A stretch of DNA of 64,000 nucleotides from Streptomyces lomondensis (lineage in GTDB: Bacteria; Actinomycetota; Actinomycetes; Streptomycetales; Streptomycetaceae), in contig NZ_BMWC01000014.1 in NCBI RefSeq assembly GCF_014651035.1, positions 62,001 through 126,000 on the forward strand, in the 5' to 3' direction. Each line of letters starts with the position of its first letter. The first letter of the stretch is position 1. The notes beneath the pieces were generated by a model. It had not been told where the DNA came from, searched no databases, and saw nothing but the letters and a program-made list of their open reading frames with translations. Shown piece by piece: positions 15,061 to 23,364 of the stretch. Both the position numbers and the translations under genes were made by a program.

Positions 15061-16947
15061 TCACCGCCCGGGGCGCGTGCTCCACCACGGCGCGCCCCCG
15101 GAGGTGTCCCGCAGGGCGTTCGTCGCGCAGTGCACCTCCCCGCCCGCCAGATGCGACCAGGCGAAGTTCTCCACCCAGTGCACCCGCACCCCGCCGGCGG
15201 CGAGTGCCTCCTCGGCGGCGGCGCGGAACAGATCGCGGCCGCGCACCTTCGGCCCGTGCGGATCGGGCGCGGCGTAGTCCCGGGCCGTCAGGGACAGGCC
15301 GTTGGCGATGCTGGGGGAGTAGGCGACGGCGCCCTCGGGGACGCCGGGGGCCACGGAGGCCATCGCGTACAGCACGGGCACACGGACCAGGTCGTCCCGG
15401 GACAGGCCCGTCTCCCGCAGCAGCACCGCGATCTGGTCGTCGATGCGGCGCGCCGCCTCCTCGTTGCCGGCGAGGAAGCCGTCGTCCCCCAGCAGGGCGT
15501 CGACCGTGGGCGTGCGCTGCGCGGACGTGTCCGCGAACATCCGCTGCCCGCCCTCCCCGGCGCGCTGCGCCTGCCGCAGCAACTGCACCGCCTGACGGGG
15601 GTCGGCGACCGCCAGCGTCCAGCCGCGCTCGGAGCGGGCCCGGACGACGTGGACCGTCTCGTCCACGTGACCGACCAGCAGCCACGATGTGTCGATGGTG
15701 ATCGCCGGCTGCCTGCCCTGCGCCTCGATCATCCGCACGAACGCCGGATCGGGCGCCCGGTGCGGGGCCGTGCCGTAGAGGACCCGCCCGTGCGGGTGGC
15801 CCTCGTACGGCGGTACGGACTCGAAGTTCCCGGTGAAGTTCTGCAGGTCGATGCCGCTCGGTCCGCGTCCGGGCGTGAACTGCTGCACCACCCCGACGTC
15901 GGGCCCGCGGAAGTCACGGTAGAGCAGCCGCGCCGACCGGCTCAGCGTGGCCTCGCTGCCCTCCGGCGGGGCCCACAGCACCGGTGCGCGCAGCAGCACC
16001 CGCATGCGGTGCTCCCCTCCGCCGGGCGCCGGGACGCTCGCCACGGCCGGTTCGACCATGTCCTGCCGCCAGATGTCGCGCCACCACTGCTCCGTACCGG
16101 CCGTGAAGGTCACGTCCCGCCGGGACAGTCCCGCGGCCCGGGCCGCCCGCACCAGCGAGGAGGCGAACGGCCGCCACTCCCGCGGCCGGTACGCCTCGCC
16201 CACGCTCCACGGCCCCGGCGGGACCCCGCGGCCCGGGCCCGGCCGGGCCGCGAAGACCCGCTCGGCGCGCTGCAGGTCGTGCTGGAACAGCACGGGCGCC
16301 ACCCTCAGCCGCACCCGGTCGGAGGCGGTGCGCCCGCGGTCGGTCACCGTGAGGGTGACGGTGACCTCGCCGTCCCAGCGCTGGGGGTCGCGGACGATGT
16401 CCCGCCCCTCCAGGGCCAGTTCCACGCCGGCCCGCAGCTCCCGGGCCGTCAGCGGCCCGCGCAGCGCCCGCAGCGCCCCGTCGCGCCGGACGAACAGCCG
16501 CGCGTACGGCGCCTGCGCCGCCACCACCTCCACGTGTCCCGAGGCGTGCTCGCCGACCCGGGACGGCGGGATGCGCAACGGGGCGAGATCCGCCTCGTCC
16601 CGCACCCCGTTGACCCGCTCGTCCGCCGCGTCATGGCACGCCGCCAGCCGCTCGTCCACCGCCGGATCCATCCGGTCCAGGTCACCGGGGCGCATCCGGC
16701 AGCGCCGCGAGTCGTCGTCGACGTTCGCGAGGAAGACCGCGCCGCGTCCCGGCCGCCACGCCTCCTCGCCCGCCTCGTCGGACGCCCCGGCGACGTCCAC
16801 GCGGCCGTCCTGGTTCACATCGGCGCGCAGATCCGCGACCGGTGACGGTTTCTGCACGGCGGCCGTCGTTCCGGTGGCGGCGACCAGCAGGGCCACGGTG
16901 GCCACCGCCGTGCGGCGCGGCAGGCGCGCCCTGGGCGTTTCGGGCAT
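15061..16947 (-). CDS. secreted protein-arginine deiminase (PAD) family enzyme
   Basis: The 628-aa protein resembles the vertebrate-type peptidylarginine deiminases, which convert protein arginine to citrulline in a Ca2+-dependent way. The catalytic residues can be placed: Asp296 in WRQDMVEP, His427 and Asp429 in VGHVDETVH, and Cys607 in GEVHCATNALR. Their spacing is close to human PAD4 (350/471/473/645). An N-terminal signal (LPRRTAVATVALLVAATGTT) predicts export. Residues about 43-55 (DVNQDGRVDVAG) form an EF-hand/dockerin-like Ca2+ loop. PAD relatives occur in some cyanobacteria, actinobacteria and fungi. ATG 16947 follows GAGGAGAC. It stands alone, with no evident immunity or substrate gene beside it. 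Confidence 0.87.
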   Translation of the reverse strand: MPETPRARLPRRTAVATVALLVAATGTTAAVQKPSPVADLRADVNQDGRVDVAGASDEAGEEAWRPGRGAVFLANVDDDSRRCRMRPGDLDRMDPAVDERLAACHDAADERVNGVRDEADLAPLRIPPSRVGEHASGHVEVVAAQAPYARLFVRRDGALRALRGPLTARELRAGVELALEGRDIVRDPQRWDGEVTVTLTVTDRGRTASDRVRLRVAPVLFQHDLQRAERVFAARPGPGRGVPPGPWSVGEAYRPREWRPFASSLVRAARAAGLSRRDVTFTAGTEQWWRDIWRQDMVEPAVASVPAPGGGEHRMRVLLRAPVLWAPPEGSEATLSRSARLLYRDFRGPDVGVVQQFTPGRGPSGIDLQNFTGNFESVPPYEGHPHGRVLYGTAPHRAPDPAFVRMIEAQGRQPAITIDTSWLLVGHVDETVHVVRARSERGWTLAVADPRQAVQLLRQAQRAGEGGQRMFADTSAQRTPTVDALLGDDGFLAGNEEAARRIDDQIAVLLRETGLSRDDLVRVPVLYAMASVAPGVPEGAVAYSPSIANGLSLTARDYAAPDPHGPKVRGRDLFRAAAEEALAAGGVRVHWVENFAWSHLAGGEVHCATNALRDTSGGAPWWSTRPGR

Positions 16948-17167
16948 GACGAGTCTCCTCGGGCAGATGAGGGGCCGGTACGGGAGGACGTCCGCGCACC
17001 ATGCTCGCCCGCCGTCGAGCGCCCTACATCCTGCTGGGAGCCGAGGCGACGACTACATCCATCGATCTACCGGGACACCCGGACCCTCCTCCCGGCTGGC
17101 GGCCCCGCCCGCCCTGGCGACGCTGATACGGCACCCACGCCGGGACCGCCGATCTCGATGAGCACCC

Positions 17168-17377
17168 ATGCGCGAGCTGTCGTACGCCCTGCTCACCGCC
17201 CTGGTCCTGGCGGCGCCGGCCGCCCCCGCCCGGGCCGTGGCCCGCCCCGCGGACGTCACCGCGAGCCAGTGCATCGCCGGCGGCGGCATGATCATCATCT
17301 CCGCCGTGGGCGACGGATCGCAGGGGTGGACCAAGCGCTGCGCGGGCGGCGTCCACGACGGCCGGACGGTCGTCTGA
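17168..17377 (+). CDS. small secreted two-cysteine protein
   Basis: The 69-aa product has a clear signal peptide (about 1-24, LSYALLTALVLAAPAAPARA) and a mature part of about 45 residues. Two cysteines (in SQCIAGGG and KRCAGGVHDG) could form one disulphide. The sequence between them, GGGMIIISAVGDG, is hydrophobic and Gly-rich. I do not recognise the family. ATG 17168 has only a weak upstream purine stretch, so the start is uncertain. It is divergent from the PAD gene across 220 bp and precedes a separately initiated gene. Confidence 0.55.
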   Translation: MRELSYALLTALVLAAPAAPARAVARPADVTASQCIAGGGMIIISAVGDGSQGWTKRCAGGVHDGRTVV

Positions 17378-17497
17378 ACCCCCGCGGACTTACGTCGGCC
17401 GAACAAGACAAGCGATCGCTTCACCAAAGGCGGAATATGGGGCAAAAAGCTGGGAAACCGGTTGAAGCCGCTGGACAACGCGCCTGTGGAGGTCGAC

Positions 17498-18073
17498 ATG
17501 AACCAGGAGCCATCACGTTCGTCTGATCTTCCGCAGCCGTTGCGGGCCATGGCCTCGGGCCTGAGGCACCTGCCCGGCGCGGAACAGGTCGGCAAGGTCG
17601 CCGAAGACGCCCTGGACCGGATCGGCGCTGTCTCGCCGCGCGGCCGCCGCATGGCCGTCTACGCCGGTGCCGGTGTGCTCGGCGTGGCCGGAGTGGTGGA
17701 GTGGCCGGTGGCGCTGACCGGCGCGGCCGTCGCCTGGCTGACCCAGCCGCGGCCCGGACAGCGGCCCGACGACGGATCACCGAACGGCGGAACGCAGACC
17801 GGCACGACCGGTGAACGCCCCGCCGCCCAGGACAGGCGGGAGGAGCCGGACCCCTCCTCGTACGGCCCCGGCGACAAACTCGCCACGTCCCACTACCGGC
17901 ACGACCGACCCGAACACCACGTCCACGAACAACCCGCCAAGGTCGGCGACACCGCCACCGCCTCCGCGCTGAAGCAGGTCGCCGAAGCCACCGCGCACCA
18001 CGGCACCCACGGCGAGGAACCGGACCGGGAGCACGCCCACCGGCCCGGACACGACAACCGCCCCACCGGCTGA
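17498..18073 (+). CDS. hypothetical membrane-associated protein before the P-type ATPase
   Basis: The 191-aa protein has a helical N-terminus (LPQPLRAMASGLRHLPGAEQ), one or two hydrophobic segments at about 50-80 (MAVYAGAGVLGVAGVVEWPV, then ALTGAAVAWL), and a long charged His/Glu/Arg-rich tail. The tail has many histidines (HYRHDRPEHHVHEQ, HHGTHGEE, EHAHRPGHDN), which could bind metal. ATG 17498 follows TGGAGGTCGAC. It is 16 bp from the large P-type ATPase gene and very likely co-transcribed with it, so a metal-chaperone or regulatory partner role is a reasonable inference. No named family. Confidence 0.75.
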   Translation: MNQEPSRSSDLPQPLRAMASGLRHLPGAEQVGKVAEDALDRIGAVSPRGRRMAVYAGAGVLGVAGVVEWPVALTGAAVAWLTQPRPGQRPDDGSPNGGTQTGTTGERPAAQDRREEPDPSSYGPGDKLATSHYRHDRPEHHVHEQPAKVGDTATASALKQVAEATAHHGTHGEEPDREHAHRPGHDNRPTG

Positions 18074-18089
18074 GTCGGGATCACAGCAG

Positions 18090-21000
18090 ATGCTCACACG
18101 CTTCGACGTCGCCCCGCTCGTCGGGGCCGTGGCCGGGGCGGCCGCAGGGGCCGCCCGCAGCACCGCCCAGGGAGCGACGTCCGTCTACGACACCACGCGC
18201 CGCGTCCGCAACGTCGCGCGCAACGCCCTGACCGGCGGGCAGCACTGGACGGCAGGGCAGCGCGTCCACCTCGCCCTGCGGCACGCCGACGGCGACGCCG
18301 GCGCGCTCGCCCGCAAGGTGGCCGGGGAACTGCTCGACCACCCGGAGGTGCTGGCGGCGTACTGGGACGGGGGGCTCTCCCGCCTGGTGATCACCGTCGC
18401 CGAGGACGCCGCCACCGACCGCGTCACCGAGCGCGCCACCGCGCTCGCCGCCCGCCTCGGGCTGACAGAGGGGGCCGATCCGGTCGCCGAGGAGGCCACC
18501 CACCCCGGCGACCCCCGCGAGGTGCGCGTCGCCGCGGGAGCGATCCTGCTGGACGCCGCGGGAGCGGCCGGTGCCCTGGCCGGCCGCTCGCTGCGCCTGC
18601 CCCCCACCTCACGCATCGTCACCGCCACCGTCACGCTGCTGCGGGAGAACCCCCGCTTCCGCGCCCTGCTCCGGCAGCGGTTCGGCAAGTCCGGCATGGA
18701 ACTCGTCCTCGCCGCCGTCAACGCCGCCGCGCACGGCGCCGGCCAGTCCCCGCTGGCCCTGGTGCTCGACGGCCTGCTGCGCGGCAGCCAGCTGACCGAA
18801 GCCGTGGCCAGGGCCGCGGCCTTCGAGGCACTGCACGACGACATCTGCCGCGAACAGCGCACCAGCCTGCCCTGCCCGCCGGGCATCCGGCCGCCGCTCA
18901 AGGTGACACCGGCCCAGGAGTACGCCTCCCACGCCAGCACCGGCAGCCTCGCCGGCGCCGCCGCCACCCTCCTCGTCACGCACAGCGCGCGGGAGGCCGC
19001 CGAAGCCGTCCTCGCCGGATCCCCGAAGGCGGCCCGGTACGGACCGGCCGCCTTCAGCGCGACCCTCGGCACCTTCCTCGCCCGGGCCGGGATCCTCGTA
19101 CGCAGCGGGGAGCGCCTGCGGCAGCTGGAGATCGCCGACGCCCTCGTGCTGCACGCCGACGCCCTGCGCAGCCGGCGGCCGGACGCCGGAAGCGACTTCG
19201 ACGGCCTGCCCGACGACCCGATCCACCCCTGCGCCGAGGCCGTCCTCGACGCCGCCCGCAGGGCGGGACTGCACGTCGTGATCGCCGGCGGCTCCGACCT
19301 GAAGGACATCACCCGGCTCGCCGACGAGGTCGCCCCGAGCGCCAAGCCGTTCGGGGACGTCGTACGGGCCCTCCAGCACGACGGGCACGTGGTGGTGACC
19401 GTCGCCCGCCTGGACGAGTCCGGCGACGGGCACATGGTGGCCGGACTGCCCGCCGGCGACGTGGCCATCGCCCTCACCGACGGCCGGGCGGCCGTCTCCT
19501 GGGGCGCCGACGCGCTGGCACCGGGCGGCCTCGCCGACGTCTGGCGGCTGCTGACCGCGATCCCGGCGGCCCGGCGCGTCGGACGCCGCTCCCAGACCCT
19601 CGCCCGCGCGGGCGCGGCCCTGTCGGGCCTCCTGGTCGCACGCGGCGGGCAGCCCCCGGGCCGGCACCTCCTGTGGCCCCTCACCCGGCACGCCCCCGTC
19701 AACATCGCCGCCGCCAACGCCCTGCTCACCGGCTGGCTCCAGGCCACCCGGGTGGCCCGGGCCACCCCGCCCCCGCCCCGGCTGCACATCCCCTGGCACG
19801 CCCTGGAACCCGACGAGGCCCGCGCCCGGCTGGGACGCACCAGCCGCGACGGCGAGCCCCGCGGACTCGCCCTGCTCGCCGACCGCTCCCGCCGGCAGGC
19901 GGCACGCCTGGGCCGCCACCCGGCCGTCGCCCCCGCCCGCTGGACGTGGCAGGCGGCCGGCGCCGTCCGCCGCGAACTCGACGACCCGCTCACCCCCGTC
20001 CTCGCCACCGGCGCCGTCGCCTCGGCGCTGCTCGGCTCGCTCGTCGACGCGCTGCTCGTCGTCGGCGCCATGGACCTCAACGCCGTGACCGGCGGACTCC
20101 AGCGGCTGCGCGCCGAACAGGCCCTGGCCCGGCTCGCCGCCCGGCAGCAGCCGAAGGCCCGCAGGCAGGACGGCCGCAGGCACACGGTCACCGTCGACGC
20201 GGCCCGGCTGCGCCCCGGCGACGAGATCAGCCTCGACGCCGGCGACGTCGTGCCCGCCGACGCCCGGCTGCTGGACGTCGACGGCCTGGAGGTCGACGAG
20301 TCCGCGCTCACCGGCGAGTCCCTGCCGGTGACCAAGGCCGTCGAGGCGACGCCCGGCGCACCGGTCGCCCAGCGCGCCTGCATGGTGTTCGAGGGCACCA
20401 CCGTCGTGGCCGGACGGGCCACCGCCCTCGTCGTCGCCACCGGCGACCAGACCGAGGCCGGCCGGGCCGTCACCCTCGCCGCCCGCACCCCGCCGCCCGC
20501 CGGCGTCCAGGCCCGGCTCCAGGAACTGACCCGCAAGGCCCTGCCGGTGACCTTCACCGGCGGCGCGGCCGTGACCGGGCTGTCCCTGCTGCGCGGCAGC
20601 CCCGTACGACGCGCCGTCAGCGGCGGTGTCGCGGTCGCCGTCGCCGCCGTCCCCGAGGGGCTCCCGCTCGTTGCGACGGTCGCGCAGATGGCGGCCGCCC
20701 GCCGGCTGTCCCGGCGCGGCGTCCTGGTCCGCACCCCGCGCACCCTGGAGGCGCTCGGGCGGGTCGACACCGTCTGCTTCGACAAGACCGGCACCCTCAC
20801 CGAGAACAAACTGCGCCTGGTCCGCGTCGCCACCGCCGACGGCACCGTCCTGGCCACGGACACCGCACAGGCCGAACCCATCGTGCGCCTGGCCGCGCGC
20901 GCCTGCCCGCAGGAGGAGACCGGTCAGGGCCGCCGCGTCGCCCACGCCACCGACGAGGCCGTCCTCGACGTCGCCCCGCCCGACGAGGGCTGGACACCCA

Positions 21001-22424
21001 CCGGCGAGCTGCCCTTCGAGACACGCCGGGGCTACGCCGCCGCTGTCGGCCGCGACGGCGACCCCGACTTCGGCGAACTCCTTGTCGTCAAGGGCGCCCC
21101 CGAGACGATCCTGCCCGCCTGCCGGGACCTCCCCGCCCACACCACCGACACCGCCCACGAACTGGCCGCACAGGGCCTGCGGGTCCTCGCCGTCGCCCGG
21201 CGCCCCTGCGTGGCCGGCGACGCCGAGAGCGAACTCGACGCGCCGCTCGCGGACCTGGAGTTCAGCGGTTTCGTCGCGCTCGCGGACGTGCCCCGCGAGA
21301 CCTCGCACGCCCTGCTCGCGGAACTGCGCCGCTCGGGCATCCTGCCCGTCATGCTCACCGGCGACCACCCGGAGACCGCCCGCGCCATCGCCCTCCAGCT
21401 GGGCTGGCCGGAGGAGACCGAGGTCGTCACCGGGGACGAACTGGTCGCCATGGAGCGCCGCGAACGCGTCCGGGCCCTGCGCGGCGCGGGCGTCGTGGCC
21501 CGAGTCGCCCCCGAGCAGAAGCTGCACGTCGTGGAGGCCCTGCAACAGGCCGGCCGGGTCGTGGCGATGGCCGGCGACGGCGCCAACGACGCCGCCGCCA
21601 TCCGCGCCGCCGACGTCGGGGTCGGCATCGAGTCCCGCGGCTCCGCCGCCGCCCGCAACGCCGCCGACCTCGTGCTCACCACCGGCGACCTGTCCGTCCT
21701 GGTCGACGCGGTCATCGAGGGCCGCGCCCTGTGGCGCAGCGTCGCCGACGCCGTGAGCATCCTCATCGGCGGCAACGCCGGCGAGGTCGGCTTCAGCGTC
21801 CTCGGCACCCTGCTGGCCGGCGCCTCACCCCTGTCGACACGTCAGCTGCTGCTGGTCAACCTGCTCACCGACATGTTCCCGGCCATGGCGGTCGCGGTCA
21901 CCCCGAGCGACGACCCCTCGACGGCGGCGCACGCCGCGACCGGCCCGATGGGCCTCGACGTCCTCGGCGCGCCCCTGCTGCGCTCCATCCGCCGCCGCGG
22001 CGTCACCACCTGCCTCGGCGCGGTCACGGCCTACCTCATCGGCCGCCTCACCCCCGGCACCGAACGCCGGTCCACCACCATGGCCCTGTGCGGCGTGGTC
22101 GGCGCCCAGCTGGTGCAGACCCTCTCCGGGCGGCGCCACAGCCCGCTGGTGTGGGTCACCGCCCTCGGCTCGGCCGCCGTCCTCGCCGCGCTCGTCCAGA
22201 CGCCCGGCGTCAGCCACTTCTTCGGCTGCACCCCGCTCGGCCCCGTGGCCTGGGCCGGAGTCGCGGCGGCCATCGCCCTCTCCGCCCTGGCGCCACGCCT
22301 GGAACGCCTCCAGGCCGTCCACAGCCTCTACGACGGCGCGGCCCAGCTCGCCCTGCGCCTGAACGACCTGGTCCGCCAGGCCCGGCAGCTGCTGCACAGC
22401 GGCATCGGCAGCCCGGTGGCGTAG
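18090..22424 (+). CDS. giant cation-translocating P-type ATPase (CtpI-like)
   Basis: The 1444-aa protein is a P-type ATPase with an unusually long N-terminal half, as in mycobacterial CtpI. The core motifs are TGES at about 741-744 (actuator dephosphorylation), VPEGLPL before the phosphorylation domain, DKTGTLT with phospho-Asp898, and GDGANDAAA in the hinge. PEGLPL resembles Ca2+/other type II pumps more than the CPC motif of heavy-metal pumps, so the ion is uncertain. Residues 1-600 hold repeated soluble Ala-rich segments of unknown function. The C-terminal membrane block ends near residue 1410. No strong ribosome binding site precedes ATG 18090; coupling to the upstream gene may help. A perfect hairpin follows at 22440. 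Confidence 0.9.
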   Translation: MLTRFDVAPLVGAVAGAAAGAARSTAQGATSVYDTTRRVRNVARNALTGGQHWTAGQRVHLALRHADGDAGALARKVAGELLDHPEVLAAYWDGGLSRLVITVAEDAATDRVTERATALAARLGLTEGADPVAEEATHPGDPREVRVAAGAILLDAAGAAGALAGRSLRLPPTSRIVTATVTLLRENPRFRALLRQRFGKSGMELVLAAVNAAAHGAGQSPLALVLDGLLRGSQLTEAVARAAAFEALHDDICREQRTSLPCPPGIRPPLKVTPAQEYASHASTGSLAGAAATLLVTHSAREAAEAVLAGSPKAARYGPAAFSATLGTFLARAGILVRSGERLRQLEIADALVLHADALRSRRPDAGSDFDGLPDDPIHPCAEAVLDAARRAGLHVVIAGGSDLKDITRLADEVAPSAKPFGDVVRALQHDGHVVVTVARLDESGDGHMVAGLPAGDVAIALTDGRAAVSWGADALAPGGLADVWRLLTAIPAARRVGRRSQTLARAGAALSGLLVARGGQPPGRHLLWPLTRHAPVNIAAANALLTGWLQATRVARATPPPPRLHIPWHALEPDEARARLGRTSRDGEPRGLALLADRSRRQAARLGRHPAVAPARWTWQAAGAVRRELDDPLTPVLATGAVASALLGSLVDALLVVGAMDLNAVTGGLQRLRAEQALARLAARQQPKARRQDGRRHTVTVDAARLRPGDEISLDAGDVVPADARLLDVDGLEVDESALTGESLPVTKAVEATPGAPVAQRACMVFEGTTVVAGRATALVVATGDQTEAGRAVTLAARTPPPAGVQARLQELTRKALPVTFTGGAAVTGLSLLRGSPVRRAVSGGVAVAVAAVPEGLPLVATVAQMAAARRLSRRGVLVRTPRTLEALGRVDTVCFDKTGTLTENKLRLVRVATADGTVLATDTAQAEPIVRLAARACPQEETGQGRRVAHATDEAVLDVAPPDEGWTPTGELPFETRRGYAAAVGRDGDPDFGELLVVKGAPETILPACRDLPAHTTDTAHELAAQGLRVLAVARRPCVAGDAESELDAPLADLEFSGFVALADVPRETSHALLAELRRSGILPVMLTGDHPETARAIALQLGWPEETEVVTGDELVAMERRERVRALRGAGVVARVAPEQKLHVVEALQQAGRVVAMAGDGANDAAAIRAADVGVGIESRGSAAARNAADLVLTTGDLSVLVDAVIEGRALWRSVADAVSILIGGNAGEVGFSVLGTLLAGASPLSTRQLLLVNLLTDMFPAMAVAVTPSDDPSTAAHAATGPMGLDVLGAPLLRSIRRRGVTTCLGAVTAYLIGRLTPGTERRSTTMALCGVVGAQLVQTLSGRRHSPLVWVTALGSAAVLAALVQTPGVSHFFGCTPLGPVAWAGVAAAIALSALAPRLERLQAVHSLYDGAAQLALRLNDLVRQARQLLHSGIGSPVA

Positions 22425-22439
22425 CGGAGGCGCACAACA

Positions 22440-22475
22440 GGCGGCCGCCACCACGCGCACGTGGTGGCGGCCGCC
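22440..22475. terminator. bidirectional hairpin between ATPase and SRPBCC genes
   Basis: A perfect 16-bp inverted repeat (GGCGGCCGCCACCACG and its complement) with a 4-nt loop sits between two convergent genes, 15 bp after the ATPase stop and 13 bp from the SRPBCC stop. Confidence 0.85.
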
Positions 22476-22488
22476 CGCTGTCGCGGGA

Positions 22489-22938
22489 TCAGACCTCGCC
22501 GCGCCAGGCCCCCGTCTCCGCGCCACGGGCCTCCATGTACTCTTTGAACCGCCGCAGATCACCGGAGACCTGCCGCTTCACGAACCCGAGCTTGTCGCCC
22601 ACGGTCTCGGCCACGCCACTGGGGTCGAAGTCCATCTGGAGCATGACCTTGGTGGTGTCCTCCTGGATGCGGTGGAACGTCACCACACCGGCCTGCCGGG
22701 CCTCGCCGCCCACGGTGGTCCAGGCGACGCGCTCGTCGGGGATCTGCTCGGTGATCTCCGCGTCGAACTCCCGCTCCTGGCCGCCGACCTTCGTCACCCA
22801 GTGCGTCAGCGTGTCCGTGCGCTGCTCGATGCGCTCGACACCGTCCATGAACTTGGGAAACGTCTCGAACTGGGTCCACTGGTTGTAGGCGGTGTGCACC
22901 GGCACGCGGACCTCGATGGATTCCTCTACCTGCGACAA
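22489..22938 (-). CDS. SRPBCC family protein (polyketide cyclase-like)
   Basis: The 149-aa START/Bet v 1-fold protein begins MSQVEESIEVRVPVHTAYNQ and has the typical VPVHTAYNQWTQFETFPKFM entry helix. A hydrophobic ligand cavity is expected. These stand-alone SRPBCC proteins are common in Streptomyces stress regions and their ligand is unknown. The start is TTG 22938: GGGAGG lies 7 nt upstream, whereas the in-frame upstream start lacks a signal. It is a close paralogue of the protein at 52329-52805 (shared HTAYNQWTQFE, EFD-EI, LPDERV/IPDERV and the ending GAWRG). It is divergent from the holin/DUF3618 genes. Confidence 0.88.
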   Translation of the reverse strand: MSQVEESIEVRVPVHTAYNQWTQFETFPKFMDGVERIEQRTDTLTHWVTKVGGQEREFDAEITEQIPDERVAWTTVGGEARQAGVVTFHRIQEDTTKVMLQMDFDPSGVAETVGDKLGFVKRQVSGDLRRFKEYMEARGAETGAWRGEV

Positions 22939-23089
22939 GGCGATACCTCCCTTTCTCCTGCGATGAGCAACGGGCGGGTACCAGTTCTCGCGCCGGCCAC
23001 GCGTGATCATCACGACTTGTCCGGCCAGGTGTCCTTCCCGCCCCAACCGGGGTACCCGGCCCGCACCGACGGACCGGGAGGTGAACGCC

Positions 23090-23364
23090 ATGGCGGCAAG
23101 GGCGGCGGCCTGTTCGGCGGCGCCGGCGTGCTGGGCTTCGTCACGCTCCAGGCCCTGGTGGCCACGGCGATCGCCGCCCTGGCCGTACCGCTGCCGGTCT
23201 GGGCGGCGGCGCTGATCGTCACGGGCGTCCTCGCCGCCGCCACGGGCGTGACGGCGCTGGCCGGCCGCCGCCAGGTGCGCCGCGCCACCCCGCCCGCCCC
23301 GCAGCGAACCATCGACAGCGTCAAGGCCGACGTGGCCGAGATCAAGGAGAGTGCACAGCGATGA
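23090..23364 (+). pseudogene. phage-holin-family protein, N-terminus lost by frameshift
   Basis: The frame ending at 23364 encodes a recognisable second half of the Streptomyces phage-holin-family/DUF1469 protein: GGLFGGAGVLGFVTLQALVA, a second membrane helix (VWAAALIVTGVLAAATGV), and the typical end TPPAPQRTIDSVKADVAEIK. The usual about 45-residue N-terminal helix is absent. A strong ribosome binding site and ATG (GGGAGGTGAACGCCATG, ATG at 23090) are present but in a different frame. This suggests an internal deletion that joined the old start to the body out of frame. A short product from GTG 23128 is conceivable. The stop overlaps the DUF3618 start (ATGA), so the original operon order is preserved. 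Confidence 0.6.

Noticed and set aside
18609..21545. 978-codon frame opposite the P-type ATPase
   Set aside because: It is low-complexity Gly/Ala/Arg sequence without motifs. The plus-strand frame carries all P-type ATPase signatures.
23090..23215. 41-codon frame MAARAAACSAAPACWASS from the good ribosome binding site
   Set aside because: It has no resemblance to any protein and is the out-of-frame reading of a holin-family gene, so it is described as part of the pseudogene instead.
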